Shown here piece by piece: positions 6,201-8,672 of a DNA stretch of 8,672 bases. How positions within the stretch are numbered: the first letter of the stretch is position 1; the number at the start of each line of letters is the position of its first letter. Made by a program: the position numbers and the translations under genes. Under the pieces are notes generated by a model, which ran no database searches, had not been told where the DNA came from, and saw nothing but the letters and a program-made list of their open reading frames with translations. The DNA is from Gammaproteobacteria bacterium. Its GTDB lineage: Bacteria > Pseudomonadota > Gammaproteobacteria > UBA6429 > Thiohalophilaceae. The stretch is taken from contig JAADGZ010000058.1 in assembly GCA_013152045.1 (NCBI GenBank), forward strand, positions 1 through 8,672. The letters run 5' to 3'.

Positions 6201-8672
6201 CCATCAACCCCCTGTTGTTCAGACACAGGACAAGGCTATTGTCATGGAACAGGGTAGTCGGATTCTTGCCGAAGCGGGAGCCGAGGTCAGCTTTAGCTCC
6301 GGCTCCAGTATTTTTATGAATGGTAGTGTGGACGCGCCGGCAGGCAGGATTAAGCTGGCAATCACCGATCCCGAAACAGTTAGTGATCCGGGCTATATCC
6401 CCGAGCAGGGAATATGGCTGGGGGCGGGCAGTGTGCTCTCCACTGCCGGCACATTTATTCCAACACACAGTGTAGTTCCCGGTGTGCGCGAAGGCCGATT
6501 GCTCGATGGTGGTGAAGTCACGCTTGCCGCACAGCGTGGTTTTATCTTTATGGATGAGACTGCCCGGATCGATGTATCAGGCACATCTACTATGCTGGAA
6601 CAACCTGATCCGACCTATCGAGGTCCAGGCGTACGCCTGCAGGAAACTATGGTTGCCTCCGATGCCGGTGAGGTCAACCTGATAGCGGTAGAAGGCATTA
6701 TTGCCGAAGGTTCGATTCTGGGACAGGCGAACACTGAACAGGGCGCTGAAGGTGGCCGTTTGAAGGTCGAGTTTGCAAGCCGGACTCAAACCAATAATCA
6801 GTTGCTTGATAGTAATGCCTCTGCCAACCCCTTTATCGAAACAGAACGAAAAATCATTGCTGGCAAGGAAAAATCACAAAGTGCGGTTAACATACCTGAG
6901 CAGGGTGAGGCTATTGTTAACGAGGCCAATGGCTACGCCTGGCTGGATAGCGGCTTGCTCAATGAAAGCGGTTTTGATTCTATTGCACTGAAAACTCTGG
7001 GCAATATTGTTTTTGAAGGCAATAGCGGCATCATTGCCCGGCGTGAAGTCATCCTGGATAGCCCGATCATCTCATGGCAGGCTGCCGGCGGTGAGGACGC
7101 AGGGCTTACGGCAATTCTTTCCCCTTATGTCGCGCTGGGTTCAAGCGCTATTCGTGATGCCGATGATGCCATCAGCGGTAACGGACGTTTGTTTGTCGAT
7201 GCCAATATGATTGAACTGATCGGTGCGAGCAGTCTGCAGGGTTTTGATCAGGTTCGCCTGAATAGTCATACCAATATTCGAGTTCGAGGTAAGCGTTTAA
7301 AATCTGCAACGCCTGATATTCCGGGGGAATGGAACAGCCGCGGACGATTTGAACTCGCTGCTGACAAGGTTTATCCGGCGACCCTGACTGATTACACGAT
7401 TAAGGCTGATGAGGTGGTGATTGCGAAACATGGAGACATGTCGGGAGAAATGCAGGCCGTCTTTGGTAATGATGCGAATGCCATTATTAATAACTTCAGC
7501 CAATCACATAAAGCAAGCCCCGTGCTTTCGGCGGGGGGGCGGCTGGCGATAGAAGCCGATACTATTACTCAGGGCGGTGAGTTACGTGCACCTCTTGGTG
7601 AAATCAGCCTGAGCGCCGGATCTTTATTGATCTTGCAGGACGGCAGTCTGACTTCTACCTCGGCCAAAGGGCAGATCATTCCCTTTGGTCGCACTGCGCA
7701 GACAGGGCTGGACTGGCAGTATGATTTCAGTGAAGGCGATACCCTGCGTATCACCCGGCCACCGGAGAAACGTATTCTGCTATCCAGCGACGATGTGCGC
7801 TTTAATGATGGCGCGGTAATCGACATGAGCGGCGGCGGTGATCTTCAGGCATGGGAATTTGTTTCAGGACCGGGGGGTACGCGTGATATTTTTAGCAACG
7901 ATAGTGGATCGTTTGCCGTGCTTCCCACGTTTACTAATTATGCACCCTATGATGAGGGCGAAACTAAAACGGCTGGATTCAGGGTCGGTGATATGGTTTA
8001 CCTTGCGGGTGTTGGTGATTTGCCGGCAGGTGAATATGCACTTTTACCGGCCCGCTATGCGCTGCTGGATGGCGCGTATCTGGTCACTCCGCGTAAAGGC
8101 TTTACTAATATAACTCCGGGAATCAACAGCTACCTGACTGACAAAACACCGGTAGTCGCCGGGCAGTACCGGGTAGCTGGTACGGCTATTCATGATCAAA
8201 ACTGGAATGGCTTTGCCATTGAGACCAGTATGCAGGCGCGCCGCCGTGCAGAGATATTGCTCACCAGCGGCAATCGTTTCTACGCTGATAAAGCCGTGGC
8301 CGATGAGACGCTGGTTCCCTTCTTGCCGGAGGATGCGGGACAGTTGGGCGTCTCGGCATTTAGCCGACTGGATCTGGCTGGTGAACTACGTGGCAGTGCT
8401 GAAGGTAATGGCCGCGGAGGAAGACTGGACATCGAAGCTACTAATATGGCCATCGTCAGTCAGCGTTCAGCATCCGGCGTAAACAGTGATCGTGTCGAAT
8501 TGCTGGCAGAAGAATTAAATCAGCTGAATATGGAAAGCCTGTTGCTGGGGGGTATTCGTAAACAGACTGATGAGGGTACGCAAATAACAGTAGCCACACA
8601 GTCACTTATTGTCGAAACCAACTCTAATGACAATGATGACAGGTTAAGCTTGAGCGGGACGGAAATTCTGCT
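3202..8672 (+). CDS. Giant TpsA exoprotein, filamentous-haemagglutinin family, 3'-truncated by window edge
   Basis: The frame is open for 1823 codons with no stop, and the C-terminus lies beyond the window. It is the predicted cargo of the TpsB encoded upstream: a secreted surface or released adhesin-like beta-helix. Seen: a long signal peptide of about 51 residues (basic region 1-30, hydrophobic core 31-45, likely cleavage after SNA at 51), then a TPS (Haemagg_act) domain at about 80-190. Residues 250-345 hold a conserved stretch with GRVIMVAPEIVNDGTI and MGFAVNQKGLISASTSV. Further beta-helix-like repeats follow, with the motif I/V-D/N-x-S-G near residues 468, 560, 799, 1123 and 1540. A conserved module at about 1540-1630 contains GGGDLQAWEF and LLPARYALLDGAY. 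No cysteine is seen after the signal peptide. From memory these modules are typical of the proteobacterial 'filamentous haemagglutinin family outer membrane protein' group of several thousand residues. The partner and class are secure; ligand and function are not known. Confidence 0.93.
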   Translation, partial: MNLPKKHNFRKNIRPASKTKLSLRPLSTNICMLLAGSIVLGGLTLSSHSNAALPLPKPAGAWATARSPLPRVSSASGWSQVNSNLWRSGTTDAQFSDKTLTVKQTEGKVILSWDSFDIDVSHLVEFKQPDSNSIALNRVINSASPSKILGTLKANGQVYLINNNGFLFGANSVVDVNALVVSTLDISDDVFNRGISKVFDGDASATFSGNGDVYLRDPNTGDYILDADGNRFKIGIYVDKGAQISTENYGRVIMVAPEIVNDGTITSPDGQVIMAAATDRVYLQEADSTNTVRGLLVEVKTGGEVINGGHIITPRGNTTLMGFAVNQKGLISASTSVRVNGSIRLLARENAPTTPRIFNKKKVLEATTTTRATDQGDGLGTLAKVTLGEGSVTEVVPEIEDTSTAVAEQVQPGSSIEIMGQTVHFESDSAVITPSGTVDVLATETPSVPDKLDIANSSEIIMDSGSIIDVSGLTSAEKSMESNVIEVETRGNEFADAPVQKNGFLHGKKLRIDIREGTPLANIQPALDGIKSTVEERSTEGGTVSFSSQGAVTLKQGSAVNISGGAIKYREGYIKTSQLVGADGKIYDISEASPDLEYVGILGEVSKDYEKWGVTKTWQVAGPFNRGRFESAYIDGQAAGTFNIDSHLLIQDGDIIANTINGRRQRLADNRASGGSLNVNLDYFGSNYQTLVFQNNKALNSPNLDGLQSTGDEASSPTPLIIEADYFRRNGLQKVSYKTGGKIVLQDNLDMQLSDGGNFSLTTSGTDGIDVAGRVVGHGTEISMIASRGDVVLAENSLIDTSGRWVNDSLIVKPEADFEGVFIDGGGVNITSELASVIMNENSRIRTNGGAWLTSEGELETGQGGDVSLAASTDINGNGSLFLDGSFEGFSFDEGGTLSLSANEFRFTSTAPDNYNRDPSAPVYIPETFVKESGFSSYEFNSNRNGITFDSGVLLKPSRENLVLNSRDVFSTVSASDVSSVSNRQRLADEIRQPVDLGFSHQPPVVQTQDKAIVMEQGSRILAEAGAEVSFSSGSSIFMNGSVDAPAGRIKLAITDPETVSDPGYIPEQGIWLGAGSVLSTAGTFIPTHSVVPGVREGRLLDGGEVTLAAQRGFIFMDETARIDVSGTSTMLEQPDPTYRGPGVRLQETMVASDAGEVNLIAVEGIIAEGSILGQANTEQGAEGGRLKVEFASRTQTNNQLLDSNASANPFIETERKIIAGKEKSQSAVNIPEQGEAIVNEANGYAWLDSGLLNESGFDSIALKTLGNIVFEGNSGIIARREVILDSPIISWQAAGGEDAGLTAILSPYVALGSSAIRDADDAISGNGRLFVDANMIELIGASSLQGFDQVRLNSHTNIRVRGKRLKSATPDIPGEWNSRGRFELAADKVYPATLTDYTIKADEVVIAKHGDMSGEMQAVFGNDANAIINNFSQSHKASPVLSAGGRLAIEADTITQGGELRAPLGEISLSAGSLLILQDGSLTSTSAKGQIIPFGRTAQTGLDWQYDFSEGDTLRITRPPEKRILLSSDDVRFNDGAVIDMSGGGDLQAWEFVSGPGGTRDIFSNDSGSFAVLPTFTNYAPYDEGETKTAGFRVGDMVYLAGVGDLPAGEYALLPARYALLDGAYLVTPRKGFTNITPGINSYLTDKTPVVAGQYRVAGTAIHDQNWNGFAIETSMQARRRAEILLTSGNRFYADKAVADETLVPFLPEDAGQLGVSAFSRLDLAGELRGSAEGNGRGGRLDIEATNMAIVSQRSASGVNSDRVELLAEELNQLNMESLLLGGIRKQTDEGTQITVATQSLIVETNSNDNDDRLSLSGTEIL
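3439..3765 (+). other. TPS secretion domain (Haemagg_act) within TpsA
   Basis: Residues about 80-188 carry the order of motifs expected for the TpsB-recognised domain: NLWRSG, LTVKQTEGKVILSWDSFDI, VEFKQP, IALNRV, SKILGTLKANGQVYLIN, FLFG and VDVNALVVSTLDI. The NPNG motif described in FhaB-type TPS domains reads NNNG here (residues 162-165). By homology this part folds first as a right-handed beta-helix cap and docks on the POTRA domains of TpsB. Confidence 0.88.
7819..8100 (+). other. Conserved uncharacterised module in TpsA
   Basis: Residues about 1540-1633 begin with IDMSGGGDLQAWEFVSGPGG and contain AVLPTF, a GDMVYLAG strand, and LLPARYALLDGAYLV. I recall this combination as recurrent in giant filamentous-haemagglutinin-like proteins of proteobacteria, where it stands out from the surrounding degenerate beta-helix by its richness in Gly, Pro and aromatic residues. 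Its role is not known to me. Confidence 0.5.

Overview
The window suggests a Gram-negative bacterium, probably a beta- or gammaproteobacterium of moderate GC content. It encodes an outer-membrane two-partner secretion (TPS, type Vb) pair, and all identified genes lie on the + strand. Genus cannot be set from the sequence. A short palindromic repeat between the two TPS genes resembles REP-like elements I recall as common in some proteobacteria, which is only a weak hint.

Layout. (1) Bases 1-1139: the 3' part of a gene for an exported, cysteine-containing PstS-like (phosphate-binding-protein fold) protein; its start lies upstream of the window. (2) Bases 1140-1387: a gap with a probable intrinsic terminator (about 1245-1297), then two hairpins that can compete for the ribosome binding site of the next gene. 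(3) Bases 1388-3043: a complete TpsB transporter (ShlB/FhaC/HecB family), with signal peptide, two POTRA domains and a 16-strand-type barrel; it starts with TTG. (4) Bases 3044-3201: a 158-base gap holding two REP-like palindromes in inverted orientation and a small AT-rich palindrome. (5) Bases 3202-8672: the first 1823 codons of a giant TpsA exoprotein of the filamentous-haemagglutinin family, open to the window's right edge.

How the genes work together. The TpsA preprotein would cross the inner membrane by Sec using its long signal peptide. In the periplasm its N-terminal TPS domain would bind the POTRA domains of TpsB. TpsB would then thread it through the barrel, where it folds on the surface as a long beta-helix. 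The PstS-like gene lies upstream, probably in a separate transcription unit, and its link to the secretion pair is unproven.

No tRNA, rRNA, CRISPR array, insertion sequence or transposase gene was seen. The TPS pair is a recognisable system rather than a new one. The least explained parts are the tpsB leader, the repeat pair between the two TPS genes, the PstS-like neighbour, and the conserved uncharacterised modules inside the giant exoprotein.
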